Shown: positions 25,474-34,079 of the stretch, one piece after another
Numbering within the stretch: the stretch's first letter is position 1
Layout of the letters: each line of letters begins with the position of its first letter
NCBI GenBank assembly: GCA_031374735.1
Contig: JANMGQ010000022.1
Coordinates: 1-50,809 of the forward strand
Source: JABFRJ01 sp031374735
GTDB lineage: Bacteria > Pseudomonadota > Alphaproteobacteria > Rhizobiales > Hyphomicrobiaceae
Reading direction: 5' to 3'
Length of the DNA stretch: 50,809 nt
Translations under genes and position numbers: made by a program
Notes under the pieces: generated by a model
Seen by the model: only the letters and a program-made list of their open reading frames with translations
Databases searched by the model: none
Told to the model about the DNA's origin: nothing

Positions 25474-26490
25474 ATGTCGAGAGACAGTACGTGGACGCGC
25501 AGGCGTACGATGGCGGCGCTTGCCGCAGGGACGGTCGGATTTGGACAACTCGCATTGGGCACGACGGCATTTGCTCAGTCGTTTCCCAGCCGCCCCGTCA
25601 CCATCGTCGTGCCGTTGGCCGCCGGTACGGGCATGGACACCGTGGTGCGGCTGATTGCCGAGGACTTGGCGAAAAGTCTCAACGTCGCGGTGGTCGTCGA
25701 AAACCAGCCTGGCGCCGCCATGATGCTTGCAACCACAAACGTCGCGCGCGCGACGCCTGACGGCCACACGTTGCTCGTCGCGGCCATCGCGCCGCTGGCA
25801 ATCAATCAGTCGCTGTACAAGAAGATCAACTACGATCCCGACAAAGACCTCACCCCGATCTCGCTCTACGTCAAATCGCCCTTCGTTCTGGTGACACCCA
25901 AACCGAACGGCGCGACGACATTTGCAGCCTTCCTGGCGCAGGCCAAGGCCGCCGCGGCTGCGCCGCTGACCTACAGCACGCCCGGCGCAGGCTTTCTCCA
26001 GCACCTGACCATGGAACACCTGAAAAAGCAGCTCGGCTTTGACGCGACGCACGTGGCGTATCGGTCGTCGCCACAGGCGATCAACGATGTCGTGGGTGGG
26101 CACATCGCGAGCTCATTTGCCGAAATGGGAGCGTCGCTGTCGCTCATTCGCGAAGGCAAATTGAACGCACTTGCCGTGACGTCGTCTGTGCGCCTGCCAC
26201 AGCTGCCTGACGTTCCTCCGTTGGCAGATGCTGCTGGTTTGGCCGGTTATGAAGCCGTCTCCTGGCACGTGTTGCTGGCGCCAGCTGCAACCCCGAAAGA
26301 GGTCGTCGATCGTCTAGGCGCGGAGCTGAAGCGGATCACCAGCGATAAGGCGTTCCAAAGCAAGCTGCTCGATATTGGGCTCCTGCCGGTCGATACCGTC
26401 TCCGGTGACGACATCAAGACCTACATCCGGGCCGAACGGGCACGCTGGGGCACCGTCGTAAAAGATCTGGGGCTTGAAGGGTCCCAGTGA
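25474..26490 (+). CDS. Tripartite tricarboxylate transporter (TctC/Bug) solute-binding protein
   Basis: The 338-residue periplasmic receptor has a twin-arginine-like leader (TRRRTMAALAAGTVGFG) and then the Bug-family start SFPSRPVTIVVPLAAGTGMD, with VVVENQPGAAMMLAT and YDPDKDLTPIS. These receptors bind small carboxylates for TctA/TctB-type permeases or for signalling. GGGAGAGG at 25460-25467 fixes the ATG at 25474. No tctA or tctB is adjacent. It is followed by a GlcG-like gene and a GntR regulator on the same strand, a likely catabolic or sensing unit. Confidence 0.9.
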   Translation: MSRDSTWTRRRTMAALAAGTVGFGQLALGTTAFAQSFPSRPVTIVVPLAAGTGMDTVVRLIAEDLAKSLNVAVVVENQPGAAMMLATTNVARATPDGHTLLVAAIAPLAINQSLYKKINYDPDKDLTPISLYVKSPFVLVTPKPNGATTFAAFLAQAKAAAAAPLTYSTPGAGFLQHLTMEHLKKQLGFDATHVAYRSSPQAINDVVGGHIASSFAEMGASLSLIREGKLNALAVTSSVRLPQLPDVPPLADAAGLAGYEAVSWHVLLAPAATPKEVVDRLGAELKRITSDKAFQSKLLDIGLLPVDTVSGDDIKTYIRAERARWGTVVKDLGLEGSQ

Positions 26491-26557
26491 GCGCGAGTTC
26501 GAAGAACCGTGTGCAACATGCCAACCGCTGCTGCGACGGCAAGCCGAGACCTGTCCG

Positions 26558-27049
26558 ATGAGCGACTACTACGTGCGTCAACTGCAAGTCAGCCTGTCAC
26601 TCTCGGCGGCAGACAAGATTGCTGACGGTGTGCTGGCGGCCGGCGCGGCTGAAGGGTTGCTGCCGCTCACGGTGGCGGTGCTTGACGCTGGCGGTACACT
26701 TATCGTGCTCAAGCGTGGCGATGGTTGCGGGATCCTGCGTGGTGACATCGCGATCGGCAAGGCGTGGGGTGCGCTCGGGATGGGTATCGCCAGCCGAACG
26801 ATCCGCGACCGCCTCAAGGAGCGCGTTGGTTTCCAGGCGGCACTCGCAGCGGCCTCGCAAGGCCGTTTTGTCCCGGTTCCAGGCGGTGTCCTTGTACGCG
26901 ATGCCGCGGGCATTGTGATCGGCGCCGTCGGCGTCAGCGGCGATGCCTCTGATAAAGACGAATATGCGGCTGTGGTCGCCGTGCAGCGGGCGGGGCTTAT
27001 GCCCGATCCCGCGGAACCGCTTGCAACCTGGCGCGATGCCAGTCTCTAG
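26558..27049 (+). CDS. GlcG/HbpS-like (DUF336) small-molecule- or haem-binding protein
   Basis: The 163-residue protein has the DUF336 layout: VAVLDAGGTLIVLKRGDG, DIAIGKAWGALGMG, FVPVPGGVLVRDAAGIVIGAV and a GVSGDASDKDEYAA ending. The family includes GlcG of glycolate loci and the haem-responsive HbpS, and often accompanies oxidative catabolism genes. There is no signal peptide from the ATG at 26558. It lies 67 nt behind the TctC receptor and 59 nt before the GntR regulator, so co-transcription is likely. The bound ligand is not known. Confidence 0.85.
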   Translation: MSDYYVRQLQVSLSLSAADKIADGVLAAGAAEGLLPLTVAVLDAGGTLIVLKRGDGCGILRGDIAIGKAWGALGMGIASRTIRDRLKERVGFQAALAAASQGRFVPVPGGVLVRDAAGIVIGAVGVSGDASDKDEYAAVVAVQRAGLMPDPAEPLATWRDASL

Positions 27050-27108
27050 AGACGTTTGGGCATGCGGATCAAGACTGACGAACTCTCTGTCGGAGGCTCA
27101 CTTAGTCC

Positions 27109-27861
27109 GTGCCCAACATCAAACTCACACAGCCACCTTCGACATTGTCGTTGCCCAGCAAGTCTCCGCAAAAAAGCACCGTGAAGAGCGGCGTGACGAC
27201 GTCGCGCACGATGAGCACCTTCGGGCGCATTCGGGCCGACATCATGAGCGGCAAGCTGGTGCCAGACAGCAAACTCAAGGTCGAAGATCTCAAGGTGACG
27301 TACGGAACCGGCCTCAGTCCCTTGCGCGAGGCGTTGAGCCTCCTCACCTCTGAGCGGTTGGTCGACCGCATTGATCAGCGCGGCTTTCGGGTCGCTCCGG
27401 CAACGCGGCTGGAGTTCGTCGATTTGCTCGCCACGCGGTGCTGGGCGGAGGAACGCGCGCTGCGCCTCTCGATCACGCGTGCAGGGCCAGACTGGGAAGA
27501 GCGACTGCTGCTGGCCCACCATCGCCTGGAGCGGTTGGAGCGTGAGGCAAGCAAGCGTGAGGCAAGCGCTGGCGAGGCGGCGCTCAACCCCGACTGGGAG
27601 GCCAATCATCGCGCCTTCCATGCGGCGCTGCTTTCCGAGTGCGGCTCACCCGTACTTTTACGCTTTTGCGAGCAGCTCTATGACATGAACATCCGCTATC
27701 GCCAGATCGCCGGCGTCACCGCCTATCCGAGGCGTAACATCAAGCGGGAACACAAGGCCATCCTTGATGCAGTCCTGGCGCGCGACGCGGATGCCGGCGT
27801 CCGGCATCTGGCCGAGCACTACCAACGCACAGGACTATATCTTGAGAAAGCCTTCGGCTGA
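27109..27861 (+). CDS. GntR-family regulator with FCD domain
   Basis: The 250-residue protein has an N-terminal winged helix (IRADIMSGKLVPDSKLKVEDL, SPLREALSLLTSERLVDR, GFRVAP) and a C-terminal helical FCD ligand domain containing FHAALLSECGS and the metal/ligand His pattern HKAILDAVLARDADAGVRHL. A 30-residue polar extension precedes the DNA-binding domain. A GTG at 27109 is used, with CGGAGG at 27091-27096, a rather long spacing; internal starts are possible. It contains a short tandem repeat, EASKREAS. It probably controls the TctC-GlcG-like unit in response to a carboxylate. Confidence 0.88.
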   Translation: MPNIKLTQPPSTLSLPSKSPQKSTVKSGVTTSRTMSTFGRIRADIMSGKLVPDSKLKVEDLKVTYGTGLSPLREALSLLTSERLVDRIDQRGFRVAPATRLEFVDLLATRCWAEERALRLSITRAGPDWEERLLLAHHRLERLEREASKREASAGEAALNPDWEANHRAFHAALLSECGSPVLLRFCEQLYDMNIRYRQIAGVTAYPRRNIKREHKAILDAVLARDADAGVRHLAEHYQRTGLYLEKAFG

Positions 27862-27973
27862 CGTGCAACGCCCTCGGTTCAGCCGCCCAGTGCGGGATTT
27901 GTCTCCTGTAGGACGACTTGGCACTTTCACTCTGTAGGCGTCCTGAATACGCGCGCTGACCGAAGGCGGCGAC

Positions 27974-28222
27974 GTGTTGAGATTGCGCGCCGCAGCCGGC
28001 ATCGTTTTCCAGGCCTTCAACGGGCAAGGTCGCTTCGACAAGAAGTACGACAAGCTGCGTGTGATCGCGAACCTGTTTCCTGAGCACATGCACCTCGTCT
28101 TGCCGAAAGACGGCAAGCTCGGCGCCATCAAAGACCTGAAGGGCAAGCGGGTCGGCATCTTCCAGGCCGGCTCCGGCACACAGATCAGCGCGCTTGAGTT
28201 GCTGAAGATCTACGGCATTGCT
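27974..28222 (+). pseudogene. Internal fragment of a TAXI-family TRAP solute receptor
   Basis: About 75 residues (AGIVFQAFNGQGRFDKKYDK, then LRVIANLFPEHMHLVLPKDG and DLKGKRVGIFQAGSGTQISA) match the middle of TAXI-type TRAP receptors, including the conserved GSGT. There is no leader and no C-terminal domain. The family character ends at LLKIYGIA, where the sequence joins a TRAP permease fragment in another frame. It is non-functional. Confidence 0.75.
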
Positions 28223-28415
28223 ATTCGCCGGCAATGCTGTTCGTGCTGCCGCGAACGACCTGGAGCGCGTTCCTGCAAACGACGCTGACGTGTGCAGCGG
28301 GCGTGATGATCCTCGGCATGGCCTTCACGGGATACGCACGCGGGCCGGTTCACGTGGCGCTGCGCTGGCTGCTCGGCCTTTCGGGACTGCTTCTGGTAGC
28401 ACCCGGACTCTTCGT
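28216..28415 (+). pseudogene. C-terminal fragment of a TRAP transporter fused permease
   Basis: The frame opens YSPAMLFVLPRTTWSAF and continues with TTLTCAAGVMILGMAFTGYA and RWLLGLSGLLLVAPGL. This is the terminal part of the large TRAP permease subunit, with two hydrophobic helices. The preceding membrane segments are absent. It joins the TAXI fragment at about 28215-28224 and an oxidoreductase tail at about 28415 without stop codons, implying two deletions. Confidence 0.65.
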
Positions 28416-28593
28416 GGCAACCGGATTTTCCGGTCACGGTTTCGGCATCGGGCCTGGCGCTGGCCGCCGCGCCGCCGATCTCATCGCTAGCGACCCGCCG
28501 GTGGTTGACCCCGCGCCATTCCGCGTCGATCGATTTGCGCGCACACAGGCGTCGATCGAACGCCTCATACCAGCGGCCAAAACATGTAACTGA
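28416..28593 (+). pseudogene. C-terminal fragment of an FAD-dependent amino-acid-type oxidoreductase
   Basis: VATGFSGHGFGIGPGAGR and the following PPVVDPAPFRVDRF match the C-terminal FAD-binding end of DAO-family oxidoreductases. Only about 40 residues of that family remain, fused in frame to the TRAP permease fragment. The last 18 residues lack family character. It is not a tail of the FAD oxidoreductase at 34.9-36.1 kb, which reads FATGFSGHGLQQAYGAGR at this point and so belongs to another subfamily. Confidence 0.65.
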
Positions 28594-28601
28594 CCAACCA
28601 C

Positions 28602-28658
28602 CGTCGTCATCCTGGAATGCATGTCGCGCCAAGGCGCGGCAGGCATTCCGGGACGACG
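28602..28658. repeat. Palindromic element family B, short copy
   Basis: CGTCGTCATCCTGGAATGC at 28602-28620 pairs imperfectly with GCATTCCGGGACGACG at 28643-28658, with an inner GTCGCGCC/GGCGCGGC stem. The ends resemble those at 9337 and 50538. It lies just beyond the pseudogene fragments. Confidence 0.75.
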
Positions 28659-28723
28659 CCTTTAGATATGGTAGGTTAGAAATTTCCCCGCCGAGATTAG
28701 CAGCAGCTAATGCTGACAACACT

Positions 28724-28975
28724 CTATTGCATCACCGTCTCCAGCGGTATCAGTTTGTAGCGCATGGCGAGCCAGACGCAGATGAACACGACCGTCGCGA
28801 GCGCCGTAGTCAGCCCAATGATGCGCAGCGCCTTCGGCGCAACGGGGGCACTCGCAGGCGTGCCTTGAATGACCTCGCCCGCGTCACCCTGCGTGCGCAC
28901 GCCAAGCGGCAGCACGGCGAACAGCATCACCCACCAGATGATAAAATAAAGCGCGATTCCGAGCACGGGTGACAT
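28724..28975 (-). CDS. DUF1467 family membrane protein
   Basis: The 83-residue protein has two hydrophobic helices (about residues 4-25 and 52-72) separated by a loop with LPLGVRTQGDAGEV, the hallmark of DUF1467 proteins of alphaproteobacteria. The function is unknown. The start codon follows the sseA stop by two bases, so it is translated from the same message. Confidence 0.85.
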   Translation of the reverse strand: MSPVLGIALYFIIWWVMLFAVLPLGVRTQGDAGEVIQGTPASAPVAPKALRIIGLTTALATVVFICVWLAMRYKLIPLETVMQ

Positions 28976-28977
28976 GG

Positions 28978-29850
28978 TCAGCCTTTCTGCGTTGAGGCTG
29001 GTCCCGTCGCAATCGGCAGGTCAGTGCGTGCGCCCCACTCGCTCCACGAGCCATCATAGATCGCCGTATCGGCATGACCGAGTTCTGCCAAGGCGAGCCC
29101 GATGACGCAGGCCGTCACACCCGATCCGCAACTTGCGATGATGGGCTTGGTGGCATCAAGGCCAGAGGCGGCGATGACAGCCGCCAGTTCAGGCCGGGAC
29201 TTCATCGTGCCATCCGGACGCAGCAGGTTTGCGAACGGCAGAGATTGCGACGACGGGATATGACCAGAGCGCAAGCCCGCGCGCGGCTCTGGCACGGATC
29301 CCTCGAAACGCGGCGCGGCGCGCGCATCGACAATCTGTACACTATGTGAGCCGATCGCAGCTTTTACTTCGTCCGCGCTGCGCACGAGCGCTTCATTGAA
29401 GCGAGCGGTAAAGTGGCGCTCCGTACGCCGGGTCGGCGGCATGTCTTCGAGCGCGCGACCCTCGGCCTTCCATTTCTTCAAGCCGCCATCGAGCACACGC
29501 ACATTCTGGTTGCCCATGATGCGAAACATCCACCAGGCGCGCGGCGCCGAATAAAACCCCTCGCTGTCATAGACGACAATCTGCTGCCCATCGCCGATGC
29601 CCATCTTCTTCATCATGCTGCTGAACTGCACGGACGACGGCAGCATGTGCGGCAGCGGATTGGACTTGTCCGAGATGGCATCGATATCAAAGAAGAGTGC
29701 GCCGGGAATATGCGCCGCCGCATACTCAGCCTTGGCGTTGCGCCCGGAGGTTGGCAGATGCAGCGACGCATCGAGCACGACGACATCAGGCGACGACAAG
29801 TGGCTCGCAAGCCAAGCCGTATCGACGAGCCAGGTTGTAGGTGTGGGCAT
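28978..29850 (-). CDS. sseA: 3-mercaptopyruvate sulfurtransferase
   Basis: The 290-residue protein has two rhodanese domains. The first has VVVLDASLHLP and IPGALFFDID. The second carries the active-site loop CGSGVTAC with catalytic Cys241, the form that separates mercaptopyruvate sulfurtransferases from thiosulfate sulfurtransferases. It transfers sulfur from 3-mercaptopyruvate to thiols or cyanide in the cytoplasm. The ATG at 29850 is preferred over 29877. DUF1467 follows within two bases. Confidence 0.93.
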   Translation of the reverse strand: MPTPTTWLVDTAWLASHLSSPDVVVLDASLHLPTSGRNAKAEYAAAHIPGALFFDIDAISDKSNPLPHMLPSSVQFSSMMKKMGIGDGQQIVVYDSEGFYSAPRAWWMFRIMGNQNVRVLDGGLKKWKAEGRALEDMPPTRRTERHFTARFNEALVRSADEVKAAIGSHSVQIVDARAAPRFEGSVPEPRAGLRSGHIPSSQSLPFANLLRPDGTMKSRPELAAVIAASGLDATKPIIASCGSGVTACVIGLALAELGHADTAIYDGSWSEWGARTDLPIATGPASTQKG

Positions 29851-29928
29851 AAGTGCGGATCCGAACGATTGATACACAAGCTGCTACCATGGCACAGGCG
29901 AGTGACACCAGACGCCCCGGAATCCACC

Positions 29929-30489
29929 ATGCCAAAGCGTATTTATCTCGCAGGCCCCGAAGTGTTCCTGCCCAACGCCCTCGCCGTGGGCGCCATGAAA
30001 AGGCAACTTGCGGCCGAGGCGGGCTTCGTCGGCTGCTTTCCATTGGACACGGCTGTTTCGCTCGACGGATTGAGCGACCACGACAAGGCGCGCCGCATCT
30101 ACGCGGCCTGCGAAGACATGATGCGCACGTGCGACCTCGCAATTGCGAACTGCACGCCGTTCCGCGGTGTCTCGATGGACAGCGGGACGGCCTACGAGAT
30201 CGGCTTCATGCGCGCGCTAGGCCGACCGGTGTTGGGTTATTCGAATGCGCCAGGGTCGCTTGCGCGGCGGTCCGAGCGCTATCGCGTGATCGGGCTCTTG
30301 CCCTGGGACTGTGATCGACCGGGCGTCGAGATCGAAAACGTCGACCATGTCGAGAACCTGATGATCTCGGTTGCGATCGAGCGCTCTGGCGGGGAGCTAC
30401 GGGCTGGCGCAAAGGACGACGTCGATATGGCTGATCTCACAGGCTATCGGCGATGCCTCGAACAGGCACGACGCATATATGCGGCCTGA
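29929..30489 (+). CDS. Nucleoside 2-deoxyribosyltransferase
   Basis: The 186-residue protein has the family N-terminal motif RIYLAGPEVFLPNA, CDLAIANCTPFRG, and the catalytic segment MDSGTAYEIGFMRALGRPV, in which Glu90 is the expected nucleophile. The enzyme exchanges bases on 2-deoxyribonucleosides in nucleotide salvage. The frame is open far upstream, but family similarity begins at the ATG at 29929. It is divergent from sseA across a 78-bp gap and convergent with the amidohydrolase. Confidence 0.9.
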   Translation: MPKRIYLAGPEVFLPNALAVGAMKRQLAAEAGFVGCFPLDTAVSLDGLSDHDKARRIYAACEDMMRTCDLAIANCTPFRGVSMDSGTAYEIGFMRALGRPVLGYSNAPGSLARRSERYRVIGLLPWDCDRPGVEIENVDHVENLMISVAIERSGGELRAGAKDDVDMADLTGYRRCLEQARRIYAA

Positions 30490-30499
30490 TAGACCGGGC

Positions 30500-31402
30500 T
30501 CACGCAAAGCCATAAAGCCGCGCCGGATTGTCGACCAGGATCCGGTTCAGTGTCGCCTCCGATCCGGCCCAGGCCCAAAGCCTGTTGAGCGCAGCCCCAT
30601 CGTCGATCGCAAGAAACGGCTCGATCGCATCTCGCAAAACGCCTGACCGTTTGGTGCCGCCAGGATGCGGCCAATCGGTGCCCCAGAGCATCCGCTCCGG
30701 ATTGTCAGCAATCAGCGCCTGCGCCAACGGCGCTGCGTCTGCATGATCAGGCCGTGACGAAACCCGATAGGACGCTGAAAGCTTCACATAGGCTTTGCCC
30801 GACGCAACGAGCCGACGCAGAGCATCAAAGCCGGCTTGCATCAGGCCGAGTGCGGCATCAGGTCGGCCGAAGTGGTCGATAACAAGCGGCGTGGGTAACG
30901 CCTGCAATCGCTCCGCCAAAGCGGCGATGACACTGAGGCGTGAAAACGTCTGCAAATGCCACCCGAGTGGAGCGATCCGCTCAGCCGTCGCCGACAAGTC
31001 TGTCCATGCCCGCTCGGGATCAAACACGCCAGCCGTCTCGAGATTGACGCGAGCGCCACGCATGCCGGCTACATCAAGCGCGCGCAAATCACCAGCTGAG
31101 ATGTCAGGCGAGATGACGGCAACGCCACGGGCCCGATGCTGGCCAATTTCTGCGATGGCATCAACGCTGACACGGTTGTCAGCGCCATAGGGGCTGGGGT
31201 GCACAATGACGACGCGATCGATGCCGAGATGTCGATGCAGCGCTTCCAGGTCTGCAATCGAGGCATCGCCGGGCGTATACGCGCGGCCAGCGTCGAAGGG
31301 ATAGCGCGCTGCCGGACCAAAGACATGCGTATGGCAATCACAGCTGCCCGGCGGCGCGCGAAAGTCCGGTCGCGTGTGTGTGATACCAAGCAGCGTGGTC
31401 AT
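30500..31402 (-). CDS. Amidohydrolase 2 family protein (LigI-like lactonase type)
   Basis: The 300-residue TIM-barrel hydrolase has the metal/active-site start DCHTHVFGPAARYPF, VVIVHPSPYG, MRGARVNLE, PLVIDHFGRPD and the C-terminal GTDWPHPG. These match the 2-pyrone-4,6-dicarboxylate lactonase group of amidohydrolases. It opens a cyclic dicarboxylate or similar lactone; the exact substrate is uncertain. Its start overlaps the stop of the M28-like gene by four bases (ATGA at 31399-31402), so the pair is translationally coupled, with this gene second. Confidence 0.88.
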   Translation of the reverse strand: MTTLLGITHTRPDFRAPPGSCDCHTHVFGPAARYPFDAGRAYTPGDASIADLEALHRHLGIDRVVIVHPSPYGADNRVSVDAIAEIGQHRARGVAVISPDISAGDLRALDVAGMRGARVNLETAGVFDPERAWTDLSATAERIAPLGWHLQTFSRLSVIAALAERLQALPTPLVIDHFGRPDAALGLMQAGFDALRRLVASGKAYVKLSASYRVSSRPDHADAAPLAQALIADNPERMLWGTDWPHPGGTKRSGVLRDAIEPFLAIDDGAALNRLWAWAGSEATLNRILVDNPARLYGFA

Positions 31403-32559
31403 GGGAGATCCGTGTGTGCTGCCCGCCAGAGCAGCGCTTCACTTGCAGACGCAATGCGCTCCAGCACATCATAGTCGATCGCTTCGCCGCGATCAGCCGA
31501 CGTATGGAAACCCGGAAACGTGCCGACCATCCCGGCAAAGCGCCTGAAGCCCGCGCCGATCACCTGTCCGGACTCGCCGGGCGTGTGCATCGAGCCATCC
31601 ACATACGTTGAGACATGTGCACCGAGAGCATCCCGGACCCAAGCCTCGGATGTCTTGGTACCAACCAGGTTCTTCATCGACGGTTTGCCGACTGGATCGC
31701 GCTTACGGGCCGCGAGAGAGGCGCCGAGGTGCAACCAGAACCCGACGTCGTCAACGTCAGGCGCAGCCGTCGAGAGCAGGTGCGCCATACCGAGATGACC
31801 AATCTCGTGGCTGCCGGTGCCGATGGCGAGAACGTGTCGCTTTGATTTACAAAGTGCTTCAGCGAGGCGCATCAGAATCGCGATGCCTGGGCCACGCTCC
31901 GCGCCACAGGTGAACCAACCCGTGAGCGGCGTCGAGATCACGAGCATACGACCGCAGCCAGGTTTGTGCGCGACAACATTGACCGCGTGTGTGTCGGTGA
32001 GAGTGCCTGTGAGCATCAGGGATGCCGCCAAGCCACTTTGCGACGCATGCGTGAGAGGTGGCAGAGCCGGTGGCGCCACAAGCGCAACCGGTATGGGCAA
32101 AGGCCTGAGGTCGTGCTGGTTCGACACATACACCGCCCCGCTGCCGTCATCTGGCGCAGCCACCAGCGCAACAGCACCTTTGGCAGCAGCCTCTGTCACC
32201 CAGGCGTCCTGCGTCGCGCCCCAATTGCCACGCGCAGCTGCGGGTTTGGTCATGACGCGGATCGATGGGCCTGCGGCCGGTGCATGCAGCGGCAGCAGCG
32301 GCGCGACAATGGCTGAGCGAAGCGCCGACTCCGGTGGCAGCCATTGCGGAAACACATCGACGCCGTGACCACCACACGTGAGGCGCCCCCCGGGATCAAG
32401 GATGGTGCGGATCGGAAACGTCCGCCGCCCCGTGGTGTAGCCGAGCTGTTCGGGCCGACCCGCAAACCAGTCGGCGGTTCGTGTCTCGGCGGGGGTTCCG
32501 GCGCGATGGTCGCCAAAGCCGATATACGTCGCGATGTCGTCGGCAAGGCTAGAACTCAT
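31399..32559 (-). CDS. M28-like protein without recognisable metal ligands
   Basis: The 386-residue protein resembles M28 aminopeptidase-type proteins in its overall order: a helical N terminus with DHRAGTPAETRTADWFA, a PA-like inserted domain, and an alpha/beta C-terminal half ending in GFHTSADRGEAIDYD. At the places where M28 enzymes have HYDS and GADDNASG, this one reads STPLTGWFTCGAERGPG, and the EE motif is replaced by GTGSHEIGH. Most zinc ligands are therefore not obvious. The start at 32559 follows GGGAGG by ten bases. It is coupled to the amidohydrolase behind it, which suggests a joint catabolic role. Confidence 0.65.
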   Translation of the reverse strand: MSSSLADDIATYIGFGDHRAGTPAETRTADWFAGRPEQLGYTTGRRTFPIRTILDPGGRLTCGGHGVDVFPQWLPPESALRSAIVAPLLPLHAPAAGPSIRVMTKPAAARGNWGATQDAWVTEAAAKGAVALVAAPDDGSGAVYVSNQHDLRPLPIPVALVAPPALPPLTHASQSGLAASLMLTGTLTDTHAVNVVAHKPGCGRMLVISTPLTGWFTCGAERGPGIAILMRLAEALCKSKRHVLAIGTGSHEIGHLGMAHLLSTAAPDVDDVGFWLHLGASLAARKRDPVGKPSMKNLVGTKTSEAWVRDALGAHVSTYVDGSMHTPGESGQVIGAGFRRFAGMVGTFPGFHTSADRGEAIDYDVLERIASASEALLWRAAHTDLP

Positions 32560-32693
32560 GGTGAGCGAACCTCCCGTTGCCATCGTTGATCCCACTGTTG
32601 ATCCTAGTCACAGGGGCGATCAATGGGTAGACACAAGCGACACGTGCACACTGCGCATCGTGATTGGTACCCAATCCTCAACGACACCGAGCC

Positions 32694-33557
32694 ATGCCGT
32701 CCATCGCCGCAGACAGCGCAGACAGCTATCGTGTATTGGCAGGGCGCGCCAACGCCGGGCTCATTATACTGTGCGACCATGCCGATAATGCTTTTCCCGA
32801 CGGCTACGGCACACTCGGCCTGCCACCTGAGCAACTCAAGCGCCACATCGCCTATGACATCGGCGCGCGCGCCATAACGGAGCGCCTGTCTGCCCGCCTC
32901 AATGTGCCGGCTGTGCTGACTCGCTTCTCGCGCCTGCTGATCGACCCCAATCGTGGCGCCGATGATCCGACCCTCATCATGCGCTTGTCAGACGGTGCCG
33001 TCATTCCGGGCAACAAGGATCTGGATGTCGAAGAGCGGACGAAGCGAACGCGTCATTATTATACGCCCTACCACGCAGCCATTGATCGGGTCATTGACGC
33101 CTGCATGGCAACAGGTAGGGTACCAGCGATCCTGTCGCTCCATTCGTTCACAGAAAGCTGGAAGAGCGTGCCCCGGCCTTGGCACGTCGGAGTCTTGTGG
33201 GACAAGGATCCACGGCTGGCGAAACCGCTGCTCGATGGCTTCTACGCGGGCCATGACATTATTGTTGGCGACAACGAGCCCTATAAGGGTAGCTTACGCG
33301 GTGACTGCTGCTGGCAACATGGCACCCAACGGGGGCTCGCGCAGGCCATTATAGAGTATCGACAGGATCTGGTCCGCGATGAGGCCGGTCAAATCGCCTG
33401 GGCGGATCGCACCGAGGCGATCATACGTGATATGCTCGCCTGTCAGCTCAAGAGCCCGCCACTGCATCGCATCGAACACCACGGCTCGCTGAGTGATCCA
33501 GCACCCCGACGGCAGATCTCGCTCAGCTTCAAGCGCAAGACGGAGACAGCACCATGA
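32694..33557 (+). CDS. N-formylglutamate amidohydrolase family protein
   Basis: The 287-residue protein has the FGase pattern: LIILCDHADNAFPDGYG with acidic and His residues near the start, AYDIGARAITERLS, LTRFSRLLIDPNRG and LSLHSFTES, then YKGSLRGDCCWQHGTQRG near the C terminus. The family hydrolyses N-formylglutamate to glutamate and formate, or related amides. No hut genes are adjacent, so a histidine role is not shown. The stop overlaps the next start by four bases, which couples it to DUF1244. Confidence 0.85.
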   Translation: MPSIAADSADSYRVLAGRANAGLIILCDHADNAFPDGYGTLGLPPEQLKRHIAYDIGARAITERLSARLNVPAVLTRFSRLLIDPNRGADDPTLIMRLSDGAVIPGNKDLDVEERTKRTRHYYTPYHAAIDRVIDACMATGRVPAILSLHSFTESWKSVPRPWHVGVLWDKDPRLAKPLLDGFYAGHDIIVGDNEPYKGSLRGDCCWQHGTQRGLAQAIIEYRQDLVRDEAGQIAWADRTEAIIRDMLACQLKSPPLHRIEHHGSLSDPAPRRQISLSFKRKTETAP

Positions 33558-33859
33558 CCCAACCCTCACAGCGCGAACTCGAACTGCAAGCGGCAGCCTA
33601 TCGCCGGCTGGTTGAGCACTTGCGCACGCGCTCAGAAGTCCAGAACATCGACCTGATGAACCTTGCCGGGTTCTGCCGCAATTGCCTCGCCAACTGGTAC
33701 CAGGAGGCCGACAACGCGGATGGCGGCACGCTGACCAAAGAGAGCGCCCGCGAGATCGTCTACGGCATGCCCTATAAAGAGTGGCAAGCCAAACATCAGA
33801 AAGACGCCAGCGCCGCACAAAAGGCCACGTTCGATAAGACGAAGCCGCACGGGCATTGA
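33554..33859 (+). CDS. DUF1244 domain protein
   Basis: The 101-residue protein carries NLAGFCRNCLANWYQEA and IVYGMPYKEWQAKHQ, the invariant core of DUF1244, including the CxxC pair (Cys48 and Cys51 by my count). It is small, helical and soluble, and its function is unknown. Its ATG overlaps the stop of the N-formylglutamate amidohydrolase gene. Confidence 0.9.
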   Translation: MTQPSQRELELQAAAYRRLVEHLRTRSEVQNIDLMNLAGFCRNCLANWYQEADNADGGTLTKESAREIVYGMPYKEWQAKHQKDASAAQKATFDKTKPHGH

Positions 33860-33926
33860 TGGACGCGGCTAGTGGTCTGCCCCATCTAAGATGGCATGTC
33901 GTGATACCCGCAGTTCGACCACCCTA

Positions 33927-34028
33927 AACTGTCATGGCCGGGCTTGTCCTGGCCACCCATTTTTCAACATATTCAAGCGCTTCAATTGCGGCACGATGGG
34001 TGGCCGGCACAAGGCCGGCCATGACAGT
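33927..34028. repeat. Dispersed palindrome family A, copy 3 (long arms)
   Basis: The left arm from AACTGTCATGGCCGGGC (33927) to GGCCACCCAT (33960) pairs with ATGGGTGGCC (33996) to GGCCATGACAGT (34028). That makes about 33 paired positions with three mismatches around a 35-nt loop. It lies between convergent DUF1244 and pdxY genes. The arms extend the shorter stems of copies 1 and 2. Confidence 0.9.
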
Positions 34029-34079
34029 CTTTTGGTTGTGGCAAAGAAACCGGCACATCATTTTTGACGAGACAAGCCG

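Noticed and set aside
29413..29928. In-frame upstream extension of the deoxyribosyltransferase
   Set aside because: It lies opposite sseA and shows only shadow-type sequence; the family motif begins at 29929.
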